Of a DNA stretch of 64,000 nt, positions 27,867 through 35,725 are shown piece after piece. Position 1 is the stretch's first letter, and every line of letters starts with the position of its first letter. The translations under genes were made by a program, and so were the position numbers. Origin of the DNA: Fictibacillus solisalsi (GTDB lineage Bacteria; Bacillota; Bacilli; Bacillales; Fictibacillaceae); contig NZ_FNHW01000001.1 of assembly GCF_900103485.1 (NCBI RefSeq), forward strand, positions 1,771,418-1,835,417, written 5' to 3'. The notes beneath the pieces are model-generated. The model was not told the origin of the DNA, ran no database searches, and was given only the letters and a program-made list of their open reading frames with translations.

Positions 27867-28394
27867 TTATCGTTTGTCCCCAGTGTATCCCATTTCAGAG
27901 CGCTTTAACCTTGCTGCAATGCGTTCGGCCGCTTCCTCCGGATCGCATCCTCCCGTCTCGAGCGCCCAGTGGCAATCCCGGTAAAACGGAAGCCGCGCTT
28001 CAAATAGCTTTTGCATTTCCTTCTTTTTTTTCTGGTTAAACAGTGGACGGCTTGTGTCTTCTTTCAGCCGTTCAAAAATAGTTTCCAGGGAACAGCTCAA
28101 AAAAATGACAAATCCATTCTCCATCATAAATTTTCGGTTTTCCGCGGAAACCGCCAGACCTCCGCCTGTCGTAATGACGGCATCTTCCTTTGGGAGTTCA
28201 GCAAGAATGGCTGCTTCATAGCTTCGGAAAACCGCTTCTCCATCTTCGGCGAAGATTTCGGCTACGGTCTTTCCGTATGTTTCTTCAATCAAATGGTCCG
28301 TATCAATGACCGGCAAGTCCAGCTCTTCACCGAGCAGGGATCCCACTGTCGTCTTTCCGGAACCCATGAATCCTGTTAAAAATATCGGCTTCAA
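27867..28394 (-). CDS. aroK: Shikimate kinase
   Basis: The enzyme phosphorylates shikimate at the 3-OH. The 175-residue P-loop protein has Walker A GFMGSGKTTVG, the shikimate-binding Asp in DTDHLIE, FRSYE with the substrate Arg, TGGGLAV, and the lid Arg in RPLF. The start is a TTG with GGAGGG 6 bases upstream, and it overlaps the comGG stop as TTGA. In B. subtilis shikimate kinase (aroI) is also near comG. This coupling to competence genes is notable because aroK is needed for growth. Confidence 0.93.
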   Translation of the reverse strand: MKPIFLTGFMGSGKTTVGSLLGEELDLPVIDTDHLIEETYGKTVAEIFAEDGEAVFRSYEAAILAELPKEDAVITTGGGLAVSAENRKFMMENGFVIFLSCSLETIFERLKEDTSRPLFNQKKKKEMQKLFEARLPFYRDCHWALETGGCDPEEAAERIAARLKRSEMGYTGDKR

Positions 28395-28771
28395 CTTGTA
28401 CCCTCCACCCACTTGGTAATCTTTTTTGTCTCGCTATTATAATATAAAATTACGCTTTTTGTCTGAACGTTTTTCAAACTGGCTGATAGTTTTATCTCAA
28501 TTACATGTAGCCCTGTCTTATTTATCTGACAGTCCACTACTCCTTCACCGAACTCATACCGGCTTGCAGGAACATTATCATTGTCCTGTTTTAAAGTTCG
28601 GAGGATTTCACTGCTTGTTATTTCAATCATCTGATCGAGTTGAAAGCGGTGCTTTTGGTCCGCTAAGAATTGTTTTTCTCCCAAATACATAAAGAGCTGA
28701 TGAGCAGTCAGCATGGAAATAATCAGACAGAACACCAGCACCACCGGAAAAATATATCCCTTTTCATTCAT
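28391..28771 (-). CDS. comGG: Competence pseudopilin ComGG
   Basis: The 126-residue protein starts MNEKGYIFPVVLVFCLIISMLTAHQ, an N-terminal helix typical of a minor pseudopilin, but without the usual Glu at position 5 after the processing Gly. The rest is soluble and poorly conserved, which is usual for ComGG. Order within comG and ATGA overlap with comGF confirm the identity. Confidence 0.88.
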   Translation of the reverse strand: MNEKGYIFPVVLVFCLIISMLTAHQLFMYLGEKQFLADQKHRFQLDQMIEITSSEILRTLKQDNDNVPASRYEFGEGVVDCQINKTGLHVIEIKLSASLKNVQTKSVILYYNSETKKITKWVEGTS

Positions 28772-29208
28772 GGAGACAGCCCGTTCTTGCGGACAAAAAC
28801 CCTCTTATACACATGGGAAGCTGTATCGGTAATCACCAATGTAACGGCAGAATCACTAATAGAAGGTCGGAATTGCTTAACGCAAAACAGCCACGTCTCA
28901 TATCCTTGTCCATTGATTTGTTTTCGAATTCTGTTTTGATAATAAGAAAAGCTGATCTGCTGGCCGGATTCTGAAGTAAGAAGCAGCACTTCAGCATTCG
29001 CAGTAACCTGATTGGCTTCCCGAATCAACGGGCCAATGGACATATAGAAAGATTCCAGCTCTTCTGCAGGAACCTTGTTCTCCATTGGAGGGGAAAGAAC
29101 CTTTATTAAAAGGGGAGAAAGCGAGGCAAGTATCAGAAAAATAGCAAGGGCAATTACCGTTTCGATGAGGGTAAAGCCATTTGGTTGACTTTTTTTATTA
29201 CACCACAT
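28768..29208 (-). CDS. comGF: Competence pseudopilin ComGF
   Basis: The prepilin signature NGFTLIETVIALAIFLILA near residue 10 has the expected Gly-Phe cleavage site and Glu5. The 146-residue length fits ComGF. Its start lies 55 bp inside comGE in another frame, and no later start codon precedes the signature, so this long overlap is real. It overlaps comGG by ATGA. Confidence 0.92.
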   Translation of the reverse strand: MWCNKKSQPNGFTLIETVIALAIFLILASLSPLLIKVLSPPMENKVPAEELESFYMSIGPLIREANQVTANAEVLLLTSESGQQISFSYYQNRIRKQINGQGYETWLFCVKQFRPSISDSAVTLVITDTASHVYKRVFVRKNGLSP

Positions 29209-29495
29209 TCACTGTACATCCTTTTATTTTTACCGGTAAATGCAATACAAAGCGCTCCTTCCCGGAATTCCCATTTGAATTCCCCTGTTTCTCCTGCCAC
29301 CGCCCCTTCTTTCAACTCACTTTCATCACTGAGCTTATTGGAAAGAAGCTCTAGCGCTTCCCGTTGCTGCTGAAGGGTAAAGCGTTCATGATAAATCCGG
29401 TAAAGCACGGGAGCGGCGGCACCGATCACGATTGAAAGCACACTCATGGCAAGCAGTGTTTCCATGAGATAAAAGCCATTACAATTTCTCCACAT
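29154..29495 (-). CDS. comGE: Competence pseudopilin ComGE
   Basis: The prepilin-like N-terminus NGFYLMETLLAMSVLSIVIG retains the Gly-Phe site and Glu5. I chose the ATG of MWRNCNG, six codons into the open frame, because AAGGGCGG lies just upstream; this overlaps comGD by 17 bp. Length is 113 residues. It is a minor pseudopilin of the DNA-uptake pilus. Confidence 0.9.
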   Translation of the reverse strand: MWRNCNGFYLMETLLAMSVLSIVIGAAAPVLYRIYHERFTLQQQREALELLSNKLSDESELKEGAVAGETGEFKWEFREGALCIAFTGKNKRMYSECGVIKKVNQMALPSSKR

Positions 29496-29922
29496 AAAAC
29501 CGCCCTTTACCAAGCAAAAACACTAGCCGGTATTTCCCGGCACTCGTTTTAATCAGCAATGTACCCGATGAACTGATGTTTCCGTTTTTCGTGTACGTGA
29601 TTTTCATGGTCATGGTGGAAGATTCCACATCAACCTGATCCGCATACCTAACCTCTTTGAATACACTGCTTGTCCCGCTGCCTACCACATAACGATGCTG
29701 ATCGGGGTAAATGTGCAGGAAAACTACCTTTTGGTGTACCACAGCCTGCCGCTGTGTAAAATACAGATCTCTTTTTAACTGTTCCAGAAAAAAATGCACC
29801 TCCCTGCTTTTGTAGTAGCTTTGCAATGAAACCGCTGTTACTCCAAGCAAAATGCCGCTGATGGATAAGACGATCAACAGCTCAACCAAGGAGTATCCGT
29901 TTACCTCAGTTCCCCGCTTCAA
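29479..29922 (-). CDS. comGD: Competence pseudopilin ComGD
   Basis: The signature NGYSLVELLIVLSISGILLG begins at about residue 8. The only sensible start is a TTG that overlaps the last codons of comGC by 17 bp, so synthesis is probably coupled. The 147-residue length is normal. Confidence 0.91.
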   Translation of the reverse strand: MKRGTEVNGYSLVELLIVLSISGILLGVTAVSLQSYYKSREVHFFLEQLKRDLYFTQRQAVVHQKVVFLHIYPDQHRYVVGSGTSSVFKEVRYADQVDVESSTMTMKITYTKNGNISSSGTLLIKTSAGKYRLVFLLGKGRFYVEKL

Positions 29923-30211
29923 CCACTACACCGTTTTGAAGTTCCAGTGCTTTGCCGCTTGGACACTTTACGGTATCTACATAATCTTCTGTTACCAGTT
30001 GACCGAGGTCCGTTAGTTTCGTCCCTTTTTCCGCTTCATACGCTCCAACCTGTCCCTGAACGAGATCGATCGTCGCCTTGCAGCCTATATCCTTTGCGAC
30101 ACCCAAATTTTTCGCCATGCTCGGCAAGGCGATCAAAAGGAGCACAGAAATAATGAGAAGCACGATCATCATTTCGATCAGGGTGAAGCCGTCTTCGTTT
30201 AATTCTTTCAT
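29906..30211 (-). CDS. comGC: Major competence pseudopilin ComGC
   Basis: ComGC is the main subunit of the competence pilus that brings DNA to ComEA. The signature DGFTLIEMMIVLLIISVLLL starts at residue 7 and is cut by ComC after the Gly. Two cysteines (in DIGCKAT and VKCPSG) match the intramolecular disulfide of the family. Length 101. It lies 13 bp after comGB. Confidence 0.95.
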   Translation of the reverse strand: MKELNEDGFTLIEMMIVLLIISVLLLIALPSMAKNLGVAKDIGCKATIDLVQGQVGAYEAEKGTKLTDLGQLVTEDYVDTVKCPSGKALELQNGVVVEAGN

Positions 30212-30224
30212 TAACCCACCTCTT

Positions 30225-31265
30225 TTATTGAATTGAATCCATCATATTAAACATCGGAAGCAGCATCGACACAAACATAACTAGAATAGTGCTGCCGATA
30301 AAAAGGAATAATACCGGCTGCACGATGACAATGTATCTGGACAATTTTTCTTCTGCGAAACTCATCAGCATTTCACTATAGTCAATCAACTCTTTGCCGA
30401 GCAGCCCCGACGTATGGCCATGTGCAATAATCACTGAGAGTTCCGGAACAAAATAACGTCGTTGTGCAACAATGTCCTCAAACTTCAATCCATTCAGCAG
30501 ATCCTGCTTCATCTTGATGGCTTCATACCGAAAAAAACGCATGTATTGGTTCCCTTCAAGGATGACGAGCGCATCATTGATCCCCAGACCTCCTTTTAGA
30601 AGACTTCCAATCTGTATAGAAAACTGATGGGTGATCCAGACAGCAAGAAGTTTGTTTAAAAGCGGAATACGGAGAAGAAAGCTAATTTGTCTCGATGGGT
30701 GCATGTTTTTTAATATAAAAAAATAGACAGCGCCAATTGCTGCAACTCCTGCTAACATCCATCCCAGGAAAAACGGAAGTTTTTTTAATAAATCGATCAT
30801 GAAGGTCGTAAACCAGGGGAAATCAATGTTCAATGAGGAATACAGAGAGAGAAAATGAGGAATAAGAAGGCGGAACATAATAAAACAAACAGAAAGAACA
30901 ATAAAAAACAGAAATACAGGATAGCGCACAGCTTTTAAAAACCGTTCTTTCATCTCTTCTTTTTTTCTTAACATCTTGCCCCCTTCCATTACACTGAAAC
31001 ACAAATCACCATGCTTTTCGGATAGCTCTAAAAACCCTAAAACTTCACTTGAAAATTTTTCTGAAGCCAATGCTTCATGAAGAGAATAACCTTTAACAAG
31101 TGAATCATACACCCGGTACATTCCATTTTTCATCCACTGATGTTGATGAAGCTTGAGAATGTGAATCGCTTTGGGAAGTGTGTAGCCCTGTTCTAGCAGA
31201 CGGCCCAGACGGAGCAAGAAATCTCCCTGCTGCTTTTTGCTCCAGCCCCTTTCCCTGTTTCTCAT
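30225..31265 (-). CDS. comGB: Competence pilus assembly membrane protein ComGB
   Basis: This is the GspF/PilC-type inner membrane platform of the pilus. The 346-residue protein has two copies of the GspF domain, with membrane segments near residues 130-150, 180-200 and 315-335. The frame is open 40 codons upstream, but the ATG overlapping the comGA stop (ATGA) has GGGGAGTGG at good distance and matches family length. Confidence 0.94.
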   Translation of the reverse strand: MRNRERGWSKKQQGDFLLRLGRLLEQGYTLPKAIHILKLHQHQWMKNGMYRVYDSLVKGYSLHEALASEKFSSEVLGFLELSEKHGDLCFSVMEGGKMLRKKEEMKERFLKAVRYPVFLFFIVLSVCFIMFRLLIPHFLSLYSSLNIDFPWFTTFMIDLLKKLPFFLGWMLAGVAAIGAVYFFILKNMHPSRQISFLLRIPLLNKLLAVWITHQFSIQIGSLLKGGLGINDALVILEGNQYMRFFRYEAIKMKQDLLNGLKFEDIVAQRRYFVPELSVIIAHGHTSGLLGKELIDYSEMLMSFAEEKLSRYIVIVQPVLFLFIGSTILVMFVSMLLPMFNMMDSIQ

Positions 31266-32323
31266 CGACCCACTCCCCACCTGTGAAGAGTGTTCATCGG
31301 CAGAAATCCCAGCGCCATACCCTGCTTCATAAAATAATTCAGTGTTTGTAAACCACCTGGCCGATCCGAGTTGCCCCGGATCCATTTGATCCCTTTTTCC
31401 AGCCCGGATTCTGACAATAATTCATATAACCCCATTCGTTTGTCATTTCTTCGCATAAAGCAGTATGGTTCACAATAGAGACCGCAATACGGACAGCTTA
31501 GCGAAAGCAGCCGTTGCGAAACAATTCCAAGCAATGTTTGCTCAATTTCCTGAACCGAAAGCCCGAATTCGACCAACCGGTACAGGCAGCCGAGGGCATC
31601 CTCTGCATGCACAGTAGACAAGACCAGATGCCCGGTCATTCCCGCCCGGATAACCAGCTTCGCGGTGGTCTCATCCCGGATTTCTCCGATCATGATCACA
31701 TCGGGATCGTGACGAAGCAGTGATTTAAATCCTTCACCGTAAGTAATTCCTGCTTTTTCATTGACTTCCATCTGCAAAAACAGATCCATTTTCTTTTCTA
31801 CCGGATCTTCAAGCGTCAATATATTTCTGATGTCCTTGGTTTGGAGGTATTGAAGAAGAGAATACATAATTGTAGTTTTGCCCGAGCCGGTCGGCCCGGA
31901 AAAGAGGATAAGTCCGCTTGAGCGGTTGAGTAATGAATGAAGGCCTTTCAGGGAGTGAGGAAAAAGAGCAAGCGATTCAAAATGAGCAGGACCACTTTGG
32001 GGGAGCAGCCGGATGACAAGACTTTCATGGAAAGCTGTTGGCAGCGTGGAGAGCCGGAGATGAAGCAATGTTCCGTTCAGATCAAGGTCCATCGAGCCGT
32101 CCTGTGGCCTGCGTTTTTCACCAATATCCATGCCGGCCTTAAATTTAAAATGGGAAATGAGCCGCTCAAAAAACACGTACGGAACTTTTTCAACAGGGTG
32201 CAACTGACCGTCAACCCGAAGCTGGATCAGCCCTTGATTGCGCAGGGGTACAAAATGGATATCAGAGGCATTGGTTCTGGAGGCTAGCTGAAGCAATTCT
32301 TCGCTTTTTGATTCAATCGGCAA
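31262..32323 (-). CDS. comGA: Competence traffic ATPase ComGA
   Basis: ComGA is the GspE-type ATPase for pilus assembly. It shows NASDIHF near the N-terminus, Walker A FSGPTGSGKTT, the Asp box LTLEDPVE, Walker B VIMIGEIRDE, the His box GHLVLSTVHA, and a cysteine cluster CPYCGLYCEPYC. I take the TTG preceded by AAGGTGATAG as the start (353 residues), which fits the family N-terminus; a TTG 12 codons upstream lacks a ribosome site. It is the first gene of comG. Confidence 0.93.
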   Translation of the reverse strand: MPIESKSEELLQLASRTNASDIHFVPLRNQGLIQLRVDGQLHPVEKVPYVFFERLISHFKFKAGMDIGEKRRPQDGSMDLDLNGTLLHLRLSTLPTAFHESLVIRLLPQSGPAHFESLALFPHSLKGLHSLLNRSSGLILFSGPTGSGKTTIMYSLLQYLQTKDIRNILTLEDPVEKKMDLFLQMEVNEKAGITYGEGFKSLLRHDPDVIMIGEIRDETTAKLVIRAGMTGHLVLSTVHAEDALGCLYRLVEFGLSVQEIEQTLLGIVSQRLLSLSCPYCGLYCEPYCFMRRNDKRMGLYELLSESGLEKGIKWIRGNSDRPGGLQTLNYFMKQGMALGFLPMNTLHRWGVGR

Positions 32324-32359
32324 TGAACTATCACCTTCTTTCTGTGGTTTCTGAATCAA

Positions 32360-32421
32360 TTCGACAATATGCGCGCATTCCCTTTTAAAAAATCATCTTT
32401 TTTTGTATATTTCGTTCGACA
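32360..32421 (-). promoter_or_regulatory. comGA upstream region with ComK-type AT box and two Spo0A-type boxes
   Basis: AAAA-N5-TTTT, the ComK half-site pattern, occurs at 32389-32401. Two exact TGTCGAA heptamers (Spo0A box, minus strand) lie at 32360-32366 and 32415-32421, flanking it. I could not find a clear second ComK half-site or confident -35/-10 elements. Confidence 0.35.
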
Positions 32422-32446
32422 CGAGCCATACTAGAAGTAGTGCCGA

Positions 32447-32518
32447 TGGGCTATAGCCAAGTGGTAAGGCAACGGACTTTGACTCCGTCATTCGTTGGTT
32501 CGAATCCAGCTAGCCCAG
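32447..32518 (+). tRNA. tRNA-Gln (anticodon TTG)
   Basis: The 72-base gene folds with acceptor arms TGGGCTA/TAGCCCA, a D arm AGCCAAGTGGTAAGGC, anticodon loop CTTTGAC reading TTG, and T arm TTGGTTCGAATCCAG. No CCA is encoded at the 3' end. It stands alone between comG and yqgY. Confidence 0.95.
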
Positions 32519-32529
32519 CCAACTTTTGT

Positions 32530-32563
32530 GAAAGAACACCTACCTTGTGTTCTTTTTTTGTTT
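32530..32563 (+). terminator. Intrinsic terminator after tRNA-Gln
   Basis: An 8-bp stem (AAGAACAC/GTGTTCTT) is followed by seven T on the plus strand. Confidence 0.9.
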
Positions 32564-32652
32564 TTCCAAATCCAGTTAGATTGGCATTTACAATTGTGTA
32601 AAAATTCATATATAATACAGGTGAGTTCTTCGGTGAAAAGGGAGGGATACAT

Positions 32653-32895
32653 ATGGCAAGAATGTACAAGGTTTTGGGCTTTTGGACTGGAATTATTGCA
32701 GTGATGGCCTATCTTGGAGATCTGACTGACATGTCTCTATTATTTTTGGGCCAAACGATTTTATTTGTTTCATTAAGTTACCTGAATTTATCTGAGCGTA
32801 TGTATATTTATATTTTTGGCGCTTATTTAACAGTCTTTTTTGTCGGCTTTACATACTGGACAACATTCATGATGACTCCCGGTGGCGGTCACTAA
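32653..32895 (+). CDS. yqgY: DUF2626 family membrane protein (YqgY)
   Basis: The 80-residue protein MARMYKVLGFWTGIIAVMAY has three hydrophobic helices and ends MMTPGGGH. It matches the small YqgY/DUF2626 family found in spore-forming bacilli. GGGAGG lies upstream of the ATG. Function unknown. A structured repeat follows directly after its stop codon. Confidence 0.85.
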   Translation: MARMYKVLGFWTGIIAVMAYLGDLTDMSLLFLGQTILFVSLSYLNLSERMYIYIFGAYLTVFFVGFTYWTTFMMTPGGGH

Positions 32896-33072
32896 AGAAA
32901 AGCGTAAGCGGCCTGTTAAAGTCCGACAAGCGCTGGAGGTCTTACACAACAACACGCTTTTTGTGTTGTGGAGTAAGAGTGAAGCGACCGATGACGAAAT
33001 GGAATTCAATTTCGTCTTTCGAGGACTTATGCTGAAAACGAGTTTTCAGCCCTGGACGCTGAAGCTGGACAT
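32896..33072. repeat. Structured intergenic repeat-like element
   Basis: This segment encodes no protein that I can support but is dense in stem-loops: ACAACAC/GTGTTGT (32949-32969) inside an outer TCTTAC/GTAAGA pair (32940-32978), GACGAAAT/ATTTCGTC (32993-33016), and GCTGAAAA/TTTTCAGC (33031-33050). The opening GAAAAGCGTAAGCGGCC...GACAAGCGCTGGAGG resembles short intergenic repeats of Bacillaceae genomes as I recall them. Only one copy is present in this window. Confidence 0.6.
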
Positions 33073-33081
33073 TACTTCTAC

Positions 33082-33124
33082 AAAAAAAAGAAAACGGTTG
33101 CTTAAGAGCAGCCGTCTTTTTTTT
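33082..33124. terminator. Bidirectional terminator
   Basis: The 9-bp stem ACGGTTGCT/AGCAGCCGT (one G-T pair) is flanked by an A run and eight T, and separates the yqgY side from the convergent methyltransferase gene. Confidence 0.88.
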
Positions 33125-34178
33125 GGATTAATATTTGAAAATACCGGCTGATGCTGTTGTCCATGATCAACGAGCGGATCGCACGGTTTTTTTTATGTTC
33201 AGGAGAAAAAGGATCCCTGCCAGCGTTTTTAACCAGGTGGTCCAGTATCCCGTTTTCAAGCAAAAACTCCTGCTGCGATTGGAAGCAGGATGTTGAGCAT
33301 CCATAATCTCCTCCCACTTTCCGTACGCAGTCCCAGTGCACATGGGAGGTTAAATCCATTTCTCCCGGATGGGAAAGCGGATTTGGAATGAGCTGGTGGC
33401 GGTAATAGCCCCGCAAGCTTCCTTCCCGAATCTCCGGCCGCCTCCATTCCTCTTCTGTATAACCATAATCCGCACAAACAACAAATCCCCGCCTTATCCA
33501 CTCATACAGCATACCTAGCCAACTGGTCATAGCAAGCGGAATCTCCATCGTTTGTCCGGGTTCCAGTTCTCTTTGGTAGTCCTCGATCCACTTCCTAAGT
33601 TGACCATCCGCATGGACTGCAACATTAATAAGGTCCCCATTTTCGTTCAGAGCCACCCGTACTTCTTTTAAACCGCTTGATGTTTGCTTGACAACATGGA
33701 CCGGCAAGGCATCGAGCAGCTCATTTCCAAACACAATCCCGTGAAATGAGGGACACACAGACTGAAATTCTTCAAGAGATGAGTAACACGACCAAGAATG
33801 ACCTACGAGCTTTCTTCCGACTCGTTCCGCATGATACGGACTTGATTCGATCACCACATAGTCCAGTGCCGGATATCCTTTCGCCTGCCACTCGTCAAGG
33901 ACACTTTTGGCAAAGGAACCGTCTCCCGCCCCGATCTCACAAATGACAAATGGAATTTCGAGCTCCCTGAACATGGAATAAAAGACATCGGCCCAAACAG
34001 CGCCATACACGGCTGAAGTTGTGCCGCTTGTATAAAAATCCCCATTTCGGCCAATTTTTTCCTTATTCTTTTGGTAATACCCATGTTTCGGGTGATACAG
34101 CGCCATTTCCATGAACGTCGCATAAGAAACAGAGCCGCCAGGAGCATTTTTTATGCGTTCCCGGATGACGGAGAGCAT
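33102..34178 (-). CDS. MidA/NDUFAF7-family SAM-dependent methyltransferase
   Basis: The 358-residue protein belongs to the COG1565 class I methyltransferase family. It has the SAM motif VICEIGAGDGSFA at about residues 78-90, the acidic VVIESSPYH, and the family-specific FGNELLDALPVHVV. Human and Dictyostelium relatives dimethylate an arginine of a complex I subunit; the bacterial substrate is unknown. It lies 1 bp after yqgX and is likely cotranscribed. Two Cys-rich spots (YGCSTSCFQ) appear near the C-terminus. Confidence 0.88.
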   Translation of the reverse strand: MLSVIRERIKNAPGGSVSYATFMEMALYHPKHGYYQKNKEKIGRNGDFYTSGTTSAVYGAVWADVFYSMFRELEIPFVICEIGAGDGSFAKSVLDEWQAKGYPALDYVVIESSPYHAERVGRKLVGHSWSCYSSLEEFQSVCPSFHGIVFGNELLDALPVHVVKQTSSGLKEVRVALNENGDLINVAVHADGQLRKWIEDYQRELEPGQTMEIPLAMTSWLGMLYEWIRRGFVVCADYGYTEEEWRRPEIREGSLRGYYRHQLIPNPLSHPGEMDLTSHVHWDCVRKVGGDYGCSTSCFQSQQEFLLENGILDHLVKNAGRDPFSPEHKKNRAIRSLIMDNSISRYFQILIQKKDGCS

Positions 34179-34179
34179 A

Positions 34180-34809
34180 TCAAAAACCGCTTAAAAAAGG
34201 ATTGGAGTCCATTTCGGCACCAATGGACGTTTCCGGTCCGTGGCCGGAAAGAACGAGCGTTTCTTCCGGAAGGTTTAAGAGCTTGTCGTGAATACTTTTT
34301 AGTAAAAGCTCGTGATTGCCTCCATACAGGTCGGTCCTTCCAATGCTGCCAGAAAAGAGCGCATCTCCAGAGAAAACAACTTCCTCTTCTGCTGCATAAT
34401 AGGACACACTTCCAGGGGAATGCCCCGGTGTTTCAAATACCTTAAAGGTAAAGCTGCCGATCTTCAGCTCACCCTCCTGTGTAATCAGATGGTCAGCATC
34501 CTTGGCGACAATTCGCTGCATAAAATGAGCCGAACCGTTTTTGCTCGTGTCTCCGAGCCAGTCCTCTTCCTTCTTATGTATGTAAACCGGAATGCCCCAT
34601 TTTTCACGGACTTCATCCACTGCACCAATATGGTCAAAATGCGCATGCGTAAGAAGGATGGCAAGCGGCTTCACTCCTCTTTTTTCAATCAAGGTAATAA
34701 TTTTCTTGCCTTCACTTCCCGGATCAAAAATGATTCCTTCCTTATTTTTATTCCACAATACATATGTATTTTCCTGAACAGGGCCCACGGTCAATCGTTC
34801 CCAACTCAT
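34180..34809 (-). CDS. yqgX: Metallo-beta-lactamase fold hydrolase YqgX
   Basis: The MBL fold is clear: metal motif THAHFDHIGA, further ligands in ETPGHSPGS and FSGDALF, and HG near the C-terminus (LSGHGPET). Length 209 matches the glyoxalase II-like YqgX group, which probably hydrolyses a thioester. It is separated from the divergent plus-strand gene by 72 bp. Confidence 0.92.
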   Translation of the reverse strand: MSWERLTVGPVQENTYVLWNKNKEGIIFDPGSEGKKIITLIEKRGVKPLAILLTHAHFDHIGAVDEVREKWGIPVYIHKKEEDWLGDTSKNGSAHFMQRIVAKDADHLITQEGELKIGSFTFKVFETPGHSPGSVSYYAAEEEVVFSGDALFSGSIGRTDLYGGNHELLLKSIHDKLLNLPEETLVLSGHGPETSIGAEMDSNPFLSGF

Positions 34810-34822
34810 AGCTATCCCTCCA

Positions 34823-34851
34823 TTGCAATCTGTTTTCCCCTATTTTACACT
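34823..34851 (+). promoter_or_regulatory. Candidate sigma-A promoter of the unknown gene at 34882
   Basis: TTGCAA and TACACT are 17 bases apart, about 30 bases ahead of the GTG start. Confidence 0.5.
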
Positions 34852-34881
34852 AAAAACAAAAACGATGTGGAGGAAAGACAT

Positions 34882-35364
34882 GTGACAATTTGCTATGGGA
34901 TTGAAATGAAACCAGACACGACCAAAAAGCCAGGTGCCCTTGCCCAGGTGGTCAGAAAGACAGCAAGCCTCGTTTCTGTCTCAGACCGGGACGGTGAAAT
35001 TGCCATTGTTGAGACCAAGGAAGAAGCGTTGCGGTTAAAGGAGTATTATGTATCACAAGGCATGTTTGAAGACATCCATCCACTAATCCGAATGGAAACA
35101 TTCCAGCCCACCGGACACTTTCCTGATTATGGGCTCCTTTCCGCTGCACATCGTTATTACCTGTTTGCGGATCTCGTGTTCGGTTTTCACCTTTCAAACC
35201 CGCAATCCGGTGAGACGGACCAGTTTATATTTCAATTGGAAGAGCACCTAATTGGAACTGACACAACAAAACAAGAAAAAGTCTATTATGCCGACCGGGC
35301 TGAGCGGGAACTCATTGAAAAATATGCAAGTGCTTACAATGTCTCCATTACAGTTGATTTGTGA
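34882..35364 (+). CDS. Hypothetical protein, 160 residues
   Basis: I do not recognise this protein. The translation starts TICYGIEMKPDTTKKPGALA and contains SAAHRYYLFADLVFGFHLS near the centre and an acidic, Tyr-rich end. No membrane segment, signal peptide or known motif is visible. The open frame extends far upstream through yqgX in antisense, but GGAGGAAAG lies 5 bases before the GTG chosen here and a promoter sits just ahead, so the longer form is not real. Confidence 0.75.
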   Translation: MTICYGIEMKPDTTKKPGALAQVVRKTASLVSVSDRDGEIAIVETKEEALRLKEYYVSQGMFEDIHPLIRMETFQPTGHFPDYGLLSAAHRYYLFADLVFGFHLSNPQSGETDQFIFQLEEHLIGTDTTKQEKVYYADRAERELIEKYASAYNVSITVDL

Positions 35365-35489
35365 AAAAAGGACACTGTACAAACGGTTACAAAACAAGTA
35401 AAATAGTACAAGGTAGTATCCGTCTGATTTGCTATACATAGGAAATTTAGGAAGAACTTAGATTACTACAGAGTAAGGGGGCATAGGAT

Positions 35490-35672
35490 ATGGGATTAGC
35501 CATCATTTTTGCTATTGTTACGATTTTAGCTGCTCTAGGTTTACTGCGTTCTTTAAAAATTAAAAATATGTTAGGTTCCGGTTTTGCATTCCTTACATTG
35601 GCCGTATTCGGCTGGTTTACCGTTATGACCTTTATTGATGTGTTCACAGGCGGAGGCTCTACAGGTCACTAA
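35490..35672 (+). CDS. yqgW: DUF2759 family small membrane protein (YqgW)
   Basis: A 60-residue protein with two membrane helices, MGLAIIFAIVTILAALGLLRS and FAFLTLAVFGWFTVMTFIDV, ending in GGGSTGH. It matches the YqgW/DUF2759 group of spore formers. Its C-terminal Gly-rich His end resembles that of YqgY nearby. Function unknown. Confidence 0.85.
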   Translation: MGLAIIFAIVTILAALGLLRSLKIKNMLGSGFAFLTLAVFGWFTVMTFIDVFTGGGSTGH

Positions 35673-35682
35673 ACCAACCAGC

Positions 35683-35720
35683 AAAAACCCATCGGGCACT
35701 TCCTGTGCCGATGGGTTTTT
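35683..35720. terminator. Bidirectional terminator between yqgW and yqgV
   Basis: A long stem (AAAAACCCATCGGGCAC with its complement) has A and T runs at both ends, serving both convergent genes. Confidence 0.94.
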
Positions 35721-35725
35721 GTTTT

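Noticed and set aside
32882-33151. An 89-codon open frame after yqgY
   Set aside because: It overlaps the structured repeat and runs through a bidirectional terminator, with no ribosome site and no family match.
34312-34881. N-terminal extension of the unknown gene, antisense to yqgX
   Set aside because: The region is antisense to a well-conserved gene, and a promoter and ribosome site lie just before the internal GTG.
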